Below, one piece after another: positions 1 to 9,487 of a stretch of DNA of 64,000 bases. The stretch is from contig PCYA01000007.1 in assembly GCA_002762795.1 (NCBI GenBank), positions 28,416 to 92,415 on the forward strand, in the 5' to 3' direction. The position numbers were made by a program, and so were the translations under genes. The notes beneath the pieces were generated by a model. The model was not told the DNA's origin. It worked only from the letters and a program-made list of their open reading frames with translations, and did not search any database. The stretch's first letter is position 1, and each line of letters opens with the position of its first letter. The DNA comes from Candidatus Woesearchaeota archaeon CG10_big_fil_rev_8_21_14_0_10_37_12. Its GTDB lineage: Archaea > Nanobdellota > Nanobdellia > Woesearchaeales > ARS49.

Positions 1-420
1 ATTTGCAGGAGGTTTAATCTCACCTGTCACAACATAAGGTTGAAACGCTGCAATATCTGCAATCGTAAAATCAACAGTAGGATTCCACCTCGCCACTACA
101 GGGTATCTTTTAATTGGAGTATAACCAAGCTTACTATGGATCTTTGCAAACTCCTTCCACGTTTCAATGTAATCAAGCTGTTTCTTTGCAGGAGACTTGC
201 CAATAAAATGAAAACCGCCAACACACATACTATCCCCACAAACATCTGCTTGTTTTACTGACCAGAAAAATCGATTGCAGTTAGAACAAGTATATCTGGC
301 AAAACCTTTTTCTTTTAATGTTTTAATAGGATAAAACTTTTCAGGATGCTTTCCTGCATCCTGCAATACACTTTGTTTTAACGGATCTTTTGCCATCTTA
401 AAGAGAGGAAGTTTGATCAT
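1..420 (-). CDS. alaS: Alanyl-tRNA synthetase, archaeal type, N-terminal part (runs off window start)
   Basis: Reverse-strand translation MIKLPLFKMAKDPLKQSV...ARYTCSNCNRFFWSVKQADVCGDSMC...RYPVVARWNPTVDFTIADIAAFQPYVVTGEIKPPAN matches the archaeal AlaRS N-terminal motifs; absent from the ORF track because it has no stop in the window. Confidence 0.95.
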   Translation of the reverse strand, partial: MIKLPLFKMAKDPLKQSVLQDAGKHPEKFYPIKTLKEKGFARYTCSNCNRFFWSVKQADVCGDSMCVGGFHFIGKSPAKKQLDYIETWKEFAKIHSKLGYTPIKRYPVVARWNPTVDFTIADIAAFQPYVVTGEIKPPAN

Positions 421-453
421 CTGGCTTTATACTTTTCGGTGATGTCCTCTTGT

Positions 454-685
454 CAGGAATTGTCAAAAACCGCTCGTCATAAGCGAGCAACATGATGCGA
501 TAGCAGTATCCTTTACGTTATAGAACAAGCGGTTTTTGAGCATGCTCGGAATGCTACTCGCTCCAGTAAACCGCTTGTGTTGTATCATGAGTAGCATTCC
601 GACATGCCAAGAATAATTCATAGTGACAATTCCTGAACACAATCATAAACCCACATAAATAATTATGATTGTGTGGGTTTATGAC
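454..685. repeat. Paired-hairpin element (family C, copy 1, with internal insertion)
   Basis: CAGGAATTGTCA...TGACAATTCCTG-aacac-AATCATAAACCCAC...GTGGGTTTATGA. Confidence 0.85.
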
Positions 686-763
686 GCTTTAAAACTCGCC
701 TATGGTTCTTAATTTTGAAAGCCAACGAGAAGTAGGAAGTGATCAGTCAACAGTTTGCAGAAA

Positions 764-1441
764 TTAATCTTTCCGCAATTCCACTTCAAGAGATTTGTAT
801 TGGTCTTGCGTTGGAATAGCACGCTCAGTAATAGGTGATGTTGTCTGCTCTTGCAGTTGTTGTGGATTATCAACCCCAGCATACATTAAACCCATCAAGC
901 CAACAGAACCTGCAACAAGAACTCCTGCAATTGCACGCTTGACACCAGATGTTTGACGCTTGACAAACCCAGGATAAGTTTTTCTTTGACAATCACCCAG
1001 CCCCATAAGATCATTGCCAACATCAATCGCATAACCAGAAATCAAACCAACAACAGTACCATACACTGCACTGCTTGCTACTGCCCATTTAAGAGTTTCA
1101 GGATTTGTTTCTCCTGCCCAGAATCGATATAATCCATATGCTACTGGCACACTAAACAAACCTCCATAAACAAAATCATGCGCGCCCTGAATAAATTCTG
1201 AAGATTTTTGCGTAATACCAAGCGATCTTTTTGATAAGTCTCTTCCTTTCACAAACAACCAATTAAGTCCCAAATAACTCCAGCCAGTTATACCTAATCT
1301 TGAGTCTATCGATTTTTCATCAGTCATCCCAACAACAAACAATTCATTTGCAGCAAATAATGGATTTACAACTGACAAACCTGCTGTTGTCTCTACAATA
1401 TGCTTTCTTGCACCATCAATAATACGCGATCTTAAACTCAT
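764..1441 (-). CDS. Membrane protein resembling AlaE-type L-alanine exporters
   Basis: 225 aa; layout like AlaE (N-terminal VVN..., central GM...SRL, C-terminal AVYGTVVGLISGYAIDVGNDL); tentative. Confidence 0.5.
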   Translation of the reverse strand: MSLRSRIIDGARKHIVETTAGLSVVNPLFAANELFVVGMTDEKSIDSRLGITGWSYLGLNWLFVKGRDLSKRSLGITQKSSEFIQGAHDFVYGGLFSVPVAYGLYRFWAGETNPETLKWAVASSAVYGTVVGLISGYAIDVGNDLMGLGDCQRKTYPGFVKRQTSGVKRAIAGVLVAGSVGLMGLMYAGVDNPQQLQEQTTSPITERAIPTQDQYKSLEVELRKD

Positions 1442-1502
1442 AATGTTTCTCCTTGCGAGAATATTATAAACCTTCTGAGAAAAAAATAAGAAAGAAAGTA
1501 AA

Positions 1503-1675
1503 GGGAACTTTGAAAAACTATTGAAATTGAGTCAAAGCACTAAAAAAGCCAAGCTTTTTGGTGCGCCGAAAATCACAATTTTCGAGCGTTCCCTAAGCCA
1601 ACTTTGAATACCGACGACAAAAAGCATAGGGCGTTCACGCCATTGACCAAAAAACTGATTAATTCAAAGTTGCCT
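1503..1675. repeat. Paired-hairpin element (family A, copy 1)
   Basis: gggaactttgaa...ccaactttgaataccgacgacaaaaagcatagggcgttcacgcc...aattcaaagttgcct. Confidence 0.85.
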
Positions 1676-1698
1676 AAAAAAAAGTTAAAAAAAAGAAA

Positions 1699-2649
1699 TT
1701 AATTGTTCATTCTCGTAAAGCCGATAATAAGGCCAACAACAACAAGAAGTGCAACCAAGATTAACAAGATAACCTCTAATGCTCTTCTTACTGAATTCTT
1801 TGCTGCTGGTTCTTCAACTGACTGTTCAGTCATATTAGGCTGTTCCTGTACAACAACTACTGGCTCTGGAGCAGGCCTGCAATCTTCATTTTCAAGCACT
1901 GTGATCTGACCATTTGCAGAAGTTCTGTCATGACCTTCATTGTATGCAACATCAACTTTAACCTCATACACACCAGGATCAGCACATTTTGGCAAAGGCA
2001 AAAAGTGTTCAGCACCTTCGTCTTCTTCGCCAACTTCCACTTCTTCAACATACTGAGTATCTGACAAACCAAGTTCAGGCACACTTACTGTAATTCTAAT
2101 ATCATCTTCATCGCGTTGACCTCTATTTTCAACACGAACAGAAGCAAGTAAAGCTTCTCCTGCTCTTATTGCACTGCCTGGCTTTAGAACAACATCTTCA
2201 ATTGTTATCCAATGACGTTCAGTGTTAATCCGCAAGTCATAAGTAAATATTCTGTTCAAACTGTTTCTGTCAGAAATATCTACACGCAACTTATAAGAAT
2301 CAACATCAACATCCTTTGGAAGTGAAAGTTGCAATCTTCGTACGTATGTTATGCCTGCATCAAGATCAATAGGACCAATTGAATCTCTGATTGGACGAAC
2401 ATCATCAAACTCATAACCAGAAATAAATGCTGTGACAATAACATCATCAACATTTTCTGTGCTTTCAAGCTCAAGTCTAAGCTCAAAATTTTCATTTCGC
2501 TCAATATCCAAGGTATTGATACCAAATGGTTCAACATCAACGCCATCAATCTCTGCACTCTTAATAAACACCGGAATTGTAGCGTCTGAAGCAGCAGAAA
2601 CTGCGACTAAAGATACCAACAACAACATCATAACTGTAAATGCTTTCAT
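1699..2649 (-). CDS. Secreted/membrane-anchored protein with CARDB-like beta domains
   Basis: Start at MKAFTVMMLLLVSLVAVSAA (signal peptide), beta-rich ectodomain, C-terminal TM segment. Confidence 0.7.
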   Translation of the reverse strand: MKAFTVMMLLLVSLVAVSAASDATIPVFIKSAEIDGVDVEPFGINTLDIERNENFELRLELESTENVDDVIVTAFISGYEFDDVRPIRDSIGPIDLDAGITYVRRLQLSLPKDVDVDSYKLRVDISDRNSLNRIFTYDLRINTERHWITIEDVVLKPGSAIRAGEALLASVRVENRGQRDEDDIRITVSVPELGLSDTQYVEEVEVGEEDEGAEHFLPLPKCADPGVYEVKVDVAYNEGHDRTSANGQITVLENEDCRPAPEPVVVVQEQPNMTEQSVEEPAAKNSVRRALEVILLILVALLVVVGLIIGFTRMNN

Positions 2650-2889
2650 TACTTTCCCCCCATGGATCGTTACCACTTGCTGAACATAACACATATTTAA
2701 AGTTTTCTAATTTTGAGTATCGTAAAGTGATAAAGAACTTTAATGAGGGGAAAGTAGTCATTAAATTGGGACGAAATCAGTAAACAGTATTTATGTGCAG
2801 TAAACTGAAAAATAACTTCTGCTTACTGTTTACTTCTTACTGCCTACTTTTTCAGAACATTTATAATTAATCCATCATGCCACAACAAC

Positions 2890-4629
2890 ATGATCAGACA
2901 ACCCATAGTAGCAATGATGGGCCATGTGGATCATGGCAAAACAAGCTTACTAGATGCAATTAGAGGAACTGCTGTAGCAGCAAAAGAAAGCGGAGGAATT
3001 ACCCAAGCAATAGGAGCAAGCATCATCCCAAGCGAAACACTCAAACGTGTATGCGGCAAACTTATAGAGCACATAAAATTAACAATACCCGGTCTTCTCT
3101 TCATAGATACCCCTGGACACGCCGCATTTGTCAACCTACGAAAAAGAGGCGGCAATTTAGCAGACATTGCAATTGTAGTCATAGACATCAACGAAGGATT
3201 CAAACCACAAACAAAAGAAAGCATAGAGATATTAAAAAACTCAAAAACACCATTCATAATAGCAGCGAACAAAGTTGATCTACTAGGCGGATGGCAAACC
3301 AAAGGACAAGGATTCTTACAAGAATACGCACAACAAAACGAACGCGTTCAACAATTATTTGAAACAAAATTATACGAAATAGTAAATTTACTTTATGAAC
3401 AAGGCATACAAGCAGACAGATTTGACAGAGTAAGCGATTACACAAAACAAATAGCAATAGTACCTGTAAGCGCGAAAACAAGAGCAGGGATACCTGAGCT
3501 ATTAATGGTATTAACAGGATTAGCACAAAAATATCTCGAACAAAATTTGCGCGTAACAACAGGACCAGCAAAAGGAACAATTTTGGAAGTAAAAGAACAA
3601 AAAGGACTCGGAACAGTATTAGACGTAATAATCTATGACGGACAATTACACGTAAATGATAAAATAGCTGTTGCAACAATAGACAAAATCATTGAAACAA
3701 AAATAAAAGCACTCTTCCAACCATCAGAAAAAACAGAAATGCGAGAAAAAAACGCAAAATTCAAACCAGTCAAACAAGTAAGCGCTGCAACAGGAGTCAG
3801 AGTAGTAGCACCAGGAACAAGCGAAGCATTATCAGGAACACCAATTATTGCGCTTACACAAGACAATGAACAAGCAAAACAAGCGCTCAAACAAGAAATA
3901 GAAGAAATATTCATAGAAAATGACGAAGAAGGAGTCATAATCAAAGCAGACGCTCTAGGAAGCTTAGAAGCACTCACAACACTACTACGAGAAAAAGGAA
4001 TACCTGTACGCAAAAGTGGAATAGGGCCAATAACAAAAAAAGACATTTCTGATGCAGAAGCAACAAAAGAAAAATATCCGCTTTATGGAGTCATTCTTGC
4101 ATTTAACATACCAAAACCAGAGTTTCCCACAAGCACACACATCATTGTAAACGATGTTATTTACAAAATAATAGAAGATTACGAAACATGGAGAGATGCA
4201 CAACAACTCGCAACAGAAACCGTAGCGCTAAGCACACTAGTTAAACCATGCAAAATACAATTACTCAGAGGATATGTTTTCAGACAAAATAATCCCGCAA
4301 TCGCAGGCGTGGCAGTATTAGAAGGCACACTCACATCAAAAACACCACTTATGAAAAAAGACGGAACATATCTGACAACAGTAAAAGGCATACAAATAGA
4401 ACAAAAAAACGTAGACGAAGCAGAAAAAAACAAAACACCAGCATGCAGTTTCCCAGGAATAACAATGGGAAGACAGTTACAAGAAGGAGACATCTTATAC
4501 AGCGCCATATCAGAAGAACAATTCAGACAATACAAAGAATACAAACAACACCTAAACGAAGAACAAAAAAATCTACTTAAAGAGATTGCAGAAATAATGA
4601 GAAAAAACAACCCAATGTGGGGAGTATAA
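2890..4629 (+). CDS. infB: Translation initiation factor aIF5B (IF-2 like GTPase)
   Basis: GHVDHGKTSLLDAIR, DTPGHAAF, NKVD motifs; 579 aa archaeal length. Confidence 0.97.
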   Translation: MIRQPIVAMMGHVDHGKTSLLDAIRGTAVAAKESGGITQAIGASIIPSETLKRVCGKLIEHIKLTIPGLLFIDTPGHAAFVNLRKRGGNLADIAIVVIDINEGFKPQTKESIEILKNSKTPFIIAANKVDLLGGWQTKGQGFLQEYAQQNERVQQLFETKLYEIVNLLYEQGIQADRFDRVSDYTKQIAIVPVSAKTRAGIPELLMVLTGLAQKYLEQNLRVTTGPAKGTILEVKEQKGLGTVLDVIIYDGQLHVNDKIAVATIDKIIETKIKALFQPSEKTEMREKNAKFKPVKQVSAATGVRVVAPGTSEALSGTPIIALTQDNEQAKQALKQEIEEIFIENDEEGVIIKADALGSLEALTTLLREKGIPVRKSGIGPITKKDISDAEATKEKYPLYGVILAFNIPKPEFPTSTHIIVNDVIYKIIEDYETWRDAQQLATETVALSTLVKPCKIQLLRGYVFRQNNPAIAGVAVLEGTLTSKTPLMKKDGTYLTTVKGIQIEQKNVDEAEKNKTPACSFPGITMGRQLQEGDILYSAISEEQFRQYKEYKQHLNEEQKNLLKEIAEIMRKNNPMWGV

Positions 4630-4714
4630 AAGTTCAGAGCAGAGAGTTAAGAGTATAGGCAAGCAATTTACAGCGAAGTAATAGGTTTGAAGTACGAAAT
4701 TGAGGTAAAAAATA

Positions 4715-5179
4715 ATGAAAGATAAGTATTCATTCATGGCAAGCAAAGAAGTCAAACAATTCCTCAAATTAATTAATGATCAATATGGAATCCTTCCAAA
4801 ACAAATAAAAGAAAATGCACTCGTACTTGGCAAAGAAAAAATTTACTTGATAACAAGAAGCATTGATAACATATCACTTGAAAATTTACGAATAAACAGC
4901 ATTGGGCTATACATTGCAGAAGTCAAAGCAAACGAACAAATAAGACTGAGCATAGAAGGAAGCCAATTAATAGGACCAATTGCGACAAAGAACGTTTGTG
5001 AAGTGAATGAAGAACAAATGAAAGAATGGATTCAAGGAAAAGATATAGAAATGACAGGAGATTATTCAGGATTCGTTATCATCAAATACAAAACAGATCA
5101 TTTAGGATCAGGAAAATACAAAGACGGAATGATTTTTAATTACGTTCCTAAAGCGAGAAGGTTGGTGCAAGTGCATTAA
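4715..5179 (+). CDS. PUA-like RNA-binding protein resembling the C-terminal domain of NOL1/NOP2/Sun rRNA methyltransferases
   Basis: 154 aa; ...SGFVIIKYKTDHLGSGKYKDGMIFNYVPKARRL. Confidence 0.65.
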   Translation: MKDKYSFMASKEVKQFLKLINDQYGILPKQIKENALVLGKEKIYLITRSIDNISLENLRINSIGLYIAEVKANEQIRLSIEGSQLIGPIATKNVCEVNEEQMKEWIQGKDIEMTGDYSGFVIIKYKTDHLGSGKYKDGMIFNYVPKARRLVQVH

Positions 5180-5264
5180 GCCAAGCATATTTCTATCTTT
5201 TTTTTCCAGTTAAGAGATCATGCGCTTTTTGAATAAGATATGCAATATTTTCTCCTGGATGCTC

Positions 5265-5690
5265 TTAAACTTTAAATTCTATTGAAACCTTGCCACGTGC
5301 ATAAATAGCGTTTACTGACATGTCCCGAATAGTTTTCAATTCAGGACATATTGCTGCATTTAAGTTCTTAATAGTAACAGACCAAGGTGTACAAAAAAGC
5401 TCAACATAGTCACGTGCTTCAGCGTCTGTCATGACTTTTCGATAATCTGGGTGAGATCCCATTGCTCCACGAGGAGAAATTCCACCACCTGAGCTAACCA
5501 ATCCTGCGCACGTTCCATCGGCAGAAACAAAATAAGGTATGAATAAATAAAAATTCGCACGAACGTTGCTTGCAGTTTCTGTGTGTACTTCATCTCTAGA
5601 AGAAATATTGCAAAAAATTCTTTCCAAATCACGCGGCACGCTTTCCACACGATCTAGCCATGCGCGCATTATTTCGTAATCGCTTCTCAT
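5265..5690 (-). CDS. Hypothetical protein
   Basis: 141 aa ORF in an otherwise empty interval. Confidence 0.55.
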   Translation of the reverse strand: MRSDYEIMRAWLDRVESVPRDLERIFCNISSRDEVHTETASNVRANFYLFIPYFVSADGTCAGLVSSGGGISPRGAMGSHPDYRKVMTDAEARDYVELFCTPWSVTIKNLNAAICPELKTIRDMSVNAIYARGKVSIEFKV

Positions 5691-5731
5691 TTTTTACCCG
5701 CCACTCATAAAAAAGATTAATCGCTAAATAA

Positions 5732-5853
5732 AGAAAAACGCACTATTCCCCGACCTGAAGGTCGGGGTATTTTATCGTGCGTTTTTCTACTTGCAAAGTT
5801 CGCCCTAAAGGGCGGGGTATTAAACCCCAGTGCAAAGTCCGCGAACTTTGCAA
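5732..5853. repeat. Compound palindromic element (two nested hairpins)
   Basis: AGAAAAACGCAC...GTGCGTTTTTCT enclosing CCCCGACCtgaaGGTCGGGG, then TTGCAAAGTTCGC...GCGAACTTTGCAA; near-identical copy at 63915-64000. Confidence 0.9.
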
Positions 5854-5923
5854 TAAATATTTATCTGCAAAAGAACAAGCGAAATACGATACATTTAATA
5901 AAGAAAAGCACATATTGCGTTTT

Positions 5924-6448
5924 ATGCGCAAAAAAAATAACCAGTCCTATATCCCGCAATTCATTTACAAAGAACCATACAATTTCGATAACTACGACAA
6001 AAAACTACTCAAACAACTTGATATTGATTCCCGCCAACAACTATCAGAATTATCAAGAAAAATCGGACTTTCAAGAGACGCTATACGAAATCGCATTAAA
6101 AAACTCATCAAGAAAGATGTTATTTCAGCATTCAAACCAATCTACAACCCTCCTACCATGGGTTATCCAATTGTAAATTATGTCTTCATTTCAATCTCCA
6201 ATCCAAGTGAAGAAAAAGAAAAACAATTTCTTAAACACCTCCAAAACAATAAACACGTAACTTATGTTGCAAGCCTCATAGGCAAATGGGATTTCATCAT
6301 CGACATCATGGCAGAAAACCAAGGACACTTTGATATAATACTTAAAAAAATCAGACATCAATTTCATGAAATAATAAAGGATTATGAAGTATACGGTGTT
6401 TTACAAGAATACAAATACGAAGAACTCGGAAGACTAGTTTATGATTAA
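5924..6448 (+). CDS. Lrp/AsnC family transcriptional regulator
   Basis: LLKQLDIDSRQQLSELSRKIGLSRDAIRNRIKKLIKKDVI HTH followed by RAM-like domain; ORF-track start 5777 lies in the palindromic repeat, so ATG 5924 is preferred. Confidence 0.85.
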   Translation: MRKKNNQSYIPQFIYKEPYNFDNYDKKLLKQLDIDSRQQLSELSRKIGLSRDAIRNRIKKLIKKDVISAFKPIYNPPTMGYPIVNYVFISISNPSEEKEKQFLKHLQNNKHVTYVASLIGKWDFIIDIMAENQGHFDIILKKIRHQFHEIIKDYEVYGVLQEYKYEELGRLVYD

Positions 6449-6475
6449 ACAAGAAAATATGTCATTTACAATAAA

Positions 6476-6937
6476 TCATATTAACCAAATTTTATCACCA
6501 ACAAAATGCACAGTCTTTAACACTTTTCCAGAATCTTTTTCCCGCATTTCTTCAGCAGAGAATAATGCCTGCGCAACTGCCAATGGTTTATTGTGCGTTT
6601 CATCAACAACAACCACACACTCATTTTTTCGTATTCCCTCATCAAACATTGTAATTCCCGGGCGCATGACATCTGCACCATTTGCTACAAACTTCACAGC
6701 ACCCATATCAACAGTTACTTTTTTCAAAAAATTATCAGTTAATAAGAATTTTAGTGTTGGGACAAGCAGATCATTCACGTAGAAAAATAATGGTTGATCT
6801 TTAACAATTAATTTAACACTATTTTTCTCAATTAACATAACATTATCTTTTTTACCAAAAAAGGAAGCTCTGCCAAACTGACTCTCGATTTGCTGATTTA
6901 ATTCATCAATATCACGCTTGCTGAGTTGTTTTTTCAC
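6476..6937 (-). CDS. PUA-domain RNA-binding protein (MCT-1/Tma20-like)
   Basis: ADVMRPGITMFDEGIRKNECVVVVDETHNKPLAVAQAL. Confidence 0.85.
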   Translation of the reverse strand: MKKQLSKRDIDELNQQIESQFGRASFFGKKDNVMLIEKNSVKLIVKDQPLFFYVNDLLVPTLKFLLTDNFLKKVTVDMGAVKFVANGADVMRPGITMFDEGIRKNECVVVVDETHNKPLAVAQALFSAEEMREKDSGKVLKTVHFVGDKIWLI

Positions 6938-7001
6938 TTTACAGAACGAGTTCTTTATTCGCCTTTATACTTTTTGGTTATATGACTTACTTTGATTTAT
7001 T

Positions 7002-8291
7002 TCAGAAGTTTTTAAGCAAAGCTAACTGCTTTAGATGTTGACCTCTTGCACATCGAACCATTTCTGGCTTTAACCGATACGTATTATCTGCGTGCCCTGC
7101 AGTAACTAAACCCAAAACATTTTTTACTGTTGCAAGCGTGTCTTCTCGTTCTTGTAAATGCACTGACCTTTCAAGTTCTTCTGGACTTAACCTTATTGGC
7201 ACAACACTCGGAGCAGACATTGCTTCATTAAGCAAAATATGTGCAATGTTTCCATAAGTACTATTTCCCGCTCCATCAAGCCAAACATGATACGTTACTG
7301 CAACACCTGCCCCTGGTTGTATCGCTACCTCAACACCACTCACTCCACTTTTCATCGTAGTTGCTCTCACACCAGAAACATGCAAATTAACAACAGGTTG
7401 ATACCTATACATGCCTGCGACATTCAACGCATTCTCTGCTCTAACAACCGCATCAGGTTTGATTATACAATAATCAGGATTAAAAAAAGGTTGATCATCT
7501 TTCCAAGCTCGTAAACGCGCATCAAGATCCATACCACCTGCTGCTAAAACAAGATTTGATCGCCCCATCTCCACTGGCGTTGCAACAATTGAACACCCCC
7601 TAAAATACCTCTCAACTGCTTCAGTTACTTCTTCGTGCGTACCGAACCTTCCAGCAGCACCCAACCTATATGCAATAGCAAAATTATTGAACCCTGTAGC
7701 TCGTTCTGATTCAAAAATATCATCATCAACTTTCAAGCGAGGATTACCTGTTAACTTTCTCATAAATTCTAAGAATCCCTTCTCCTCATAAAACCCCGGG
7801 CCAAGCGGTTTAGAAGCTGATATTGTTCCTGCATTATTCACCAAATTATCTGCCCTTTGCACATTCAACGAAGGATCAAGAACACGATCATTATTAAAAT
7901 CACGATTTGTTTGCAAAATCCCTGCAATTACTTCAGGAAGCTCACCAAGACCCATGCAATGCGTTGCATTGTGATGCTTAATTGTAGACTGATAGCTCGG
8001 CCGTATAACTCTTGGATCTCCATTTCCAGAGGTCAGAACATTACCAAACAAATCCATAACAACTAAACAACGTTTTGTTGGATCAACTTTAGAAGGATCA
8101 ATTAATGCAGGAATATATGATGCTGTTGCACCATACGCCATATCCCACGCAACACGATCAATTAACTCTAATTTTTCATTAGTAATACCCATATCCGCAA
8201 GAGTCAAAGGGGCATTTGGACCACGACTCGAAATGAAACTTCCTTTTGTTTCTCGCAAATACATTACCGCTTCTGCTAATTTTTCTGCCAT
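7002..8291 (-). CDS. GlsA-family glutaminase-like protein
   Basis: SxxK motif QSTIKHH, NNAGTIS, SERATGFNNFAIAYRL, YFRGCSIVATPVEMG, MKSGVSGVEVAIQPG, LDGAGNSTYG all align with GlsA motifs; start at MAEKLAEAV. Confidence 0.85.
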   Translation of the reverse strand: MAEKLAEAVMYLRETKGSFISSRGPNAPLTLADMGITNEKLELIDRVAWDMAYGATASYIPALIDPSKVDPTKRCLVVMDLFGNVLTSGNGDPRVIRPSYQSTIKHHNATHCMGLGELPEVIAGILQTNRDFNNDRVLDPSLNVQRADNLVNNAGTISASKPLGPGFYEEKGFLEFMRKLTGNPRLKVDDDIFESERATGFNNFAIAYRLGAAGRFGTHEEVTEAVERYFRGCSIVATPVEMGRSNLVLAAGGMDLDARLRAWKDDQPFFNPDYCIIKPDAVVRAENALNVAGMYRYQPVVNLHVSGVRATTMKSGVSGVEVAIQPGAGVAVTYHVWLDGAGNSTYGNIAHILLNEAMSAPSVVPIRLSPEELERSVHLQEREDTLATVKNVLGLVTAGHADNTYRLKPEMVRCARGQHLKQLALLKNF

Positions 8292-8350
8292 TTTTTCAGT
8301 TTTTAACACCAAGCAAATAATATATAAAGCTACCTTTTTGATTTTCCAAC

Positions 8351-9247
8351 ATGATAGAACAATTTGAAACAGGAAAAGACCTTGACAGGAAAGAATGGGA
8401 TCAATACATTGACACTTTGAAAACAAAAACAAAACCTTCTACTAAAGAAGAAGTAAAACAAGCACTTGTTGAAGCAATTAAGAACAGAATTCATGACCAA
8501 AAATTCGGCGTTTTATTAAGCGGAGGAGTGGACAGCAGTTTAATCACAACAGTACTCAAAAAATTTACTGACAATTTTATTTGTTACAGCGTTGGATTTG
8601 AATATCATCTTCAAAATGAACAACATACTGTCTGGCAAAACACAGACTTAGGACCAGCAAAACACTTAGCAGAACAACTTGGCGTTAAATTCAAATACAA
8701 AATATTCAGCCAGAAAGAAATTGAAAAATTGATTAAAAAAAGCGCACAAATCATGAACAATCCAGATCTTGTTAATATTAGTGTAAGCAGCGTAATACTT
8801 GCTGCCGAGGAACTTGCAAAACAAGACGGAATTAATGTTTTATTTGGTGGGCTTGGCAGCGAAGAAATATTCGCAGGATATCAACGACACCTACAAGCAG
8901 AAAACATTAATGAAGAATGCTGGAAAGGACTCAAAGGAAATCTGCACAGAGATTTTGCACGCGATAACTTACTTGGCAAAACACTCGGACTAACAGTACT
9001 TGTTCCATTCTTGGACGAACAAGTTATTCTTACTGCAATGGGCATTCCAGGCGAACAGAAAACAAACAACACCTGCAAAAAAATAATCCTGCGAGAAATT
9101 GCAGAAGAACTCGGAGTGCCAAAAGAAAACGCATGGCGAAAAAGACTAGCTGCACAGTACGGAAGCGGATTTGACAAAGCATTAGAAAAAATAGCAAAAG
9201 AAAAAAAGATGAATAAAACAGAATACATAAACAGCATACTACCTTAA
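8351..9247 (+). CDS. Asparagine synthase-like ATP-pyrophosphatase domain, no N-terminal glutaminase domain
   Basis: FGVLLSGGVDSSLI, LFGGLGSEEIFAGYQRH, GLTVLVPFLDEQVI; starts about 50 residues before the PP-loop. Confidence 0.9.
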   Translation: MIEQFETGKDLDRKEWDQYIDTLKTKTKPSTKEEVKQALVEAIKNRIHDQKFGVLLSGGVDSSLITTVLKKFTDNFICYSVGFEYHLQNEQHTVWQNTDLGPAKHLAEQLGVKFKYKIFSQKEIEKLIKKSAQIMNNPDLVNISVSSVILAAEELAKQDGINVLFGGLGSEEIFAGYQRHLQAENINEECWKGLKGNLHRDFARDNLLGKTLGLTVLVPFLDEQVILTAMGIPGEQKTNNTCKKIILREIAEELGVPKENAWRKRLAAQYGSGFDKALEKIAKEKKMNKTEYINSILP

Positions 9248-9270
9248 CTTAACTTTAACAAACATCACTT

Positions 9271-9487
9271 CAAATGAACCTCAACAACATCACCATCAAA
9301 TATCACTATTTGAGTCGTGCCATAAGTGGGGTATTCGCTACGCTCAACCCCACGATAAACTTAAACTTTAACACAAAAAAACACCCCCGACCCACAACAG
9401 CCAACAACCATCACTTCAAATAAAAATCCCAACCGCCCCAAGGAGCGGGGTATCATAACAAATGAACCTCAACAACATCACCATCAA
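9271..9487. repeat. 29-nt direct repeat of the DRG gene 3' end flanking palindromic elements
   Basis: caaatgaacctcaacaacatcaccatcaa at 9271-9299 and 9459-9487; GTGGGG...CCCCAC palindrome at 9326-9353 and a GGGGTA hairpin at about 9431-9452 in between. Confidence 0.9.

Noticed and set aside
3254-4610. Several 137-143 aa minus-strand ORFs
   Set aside because: Antisense to aIF5B.
5777-5923. N-terminal extension of the Lrp/AsnC ORF
   Set aside because: Lies inside the palindromic repeat; GTG 5777 is part of a hairpin arm. ATG 5924 is more plausible.
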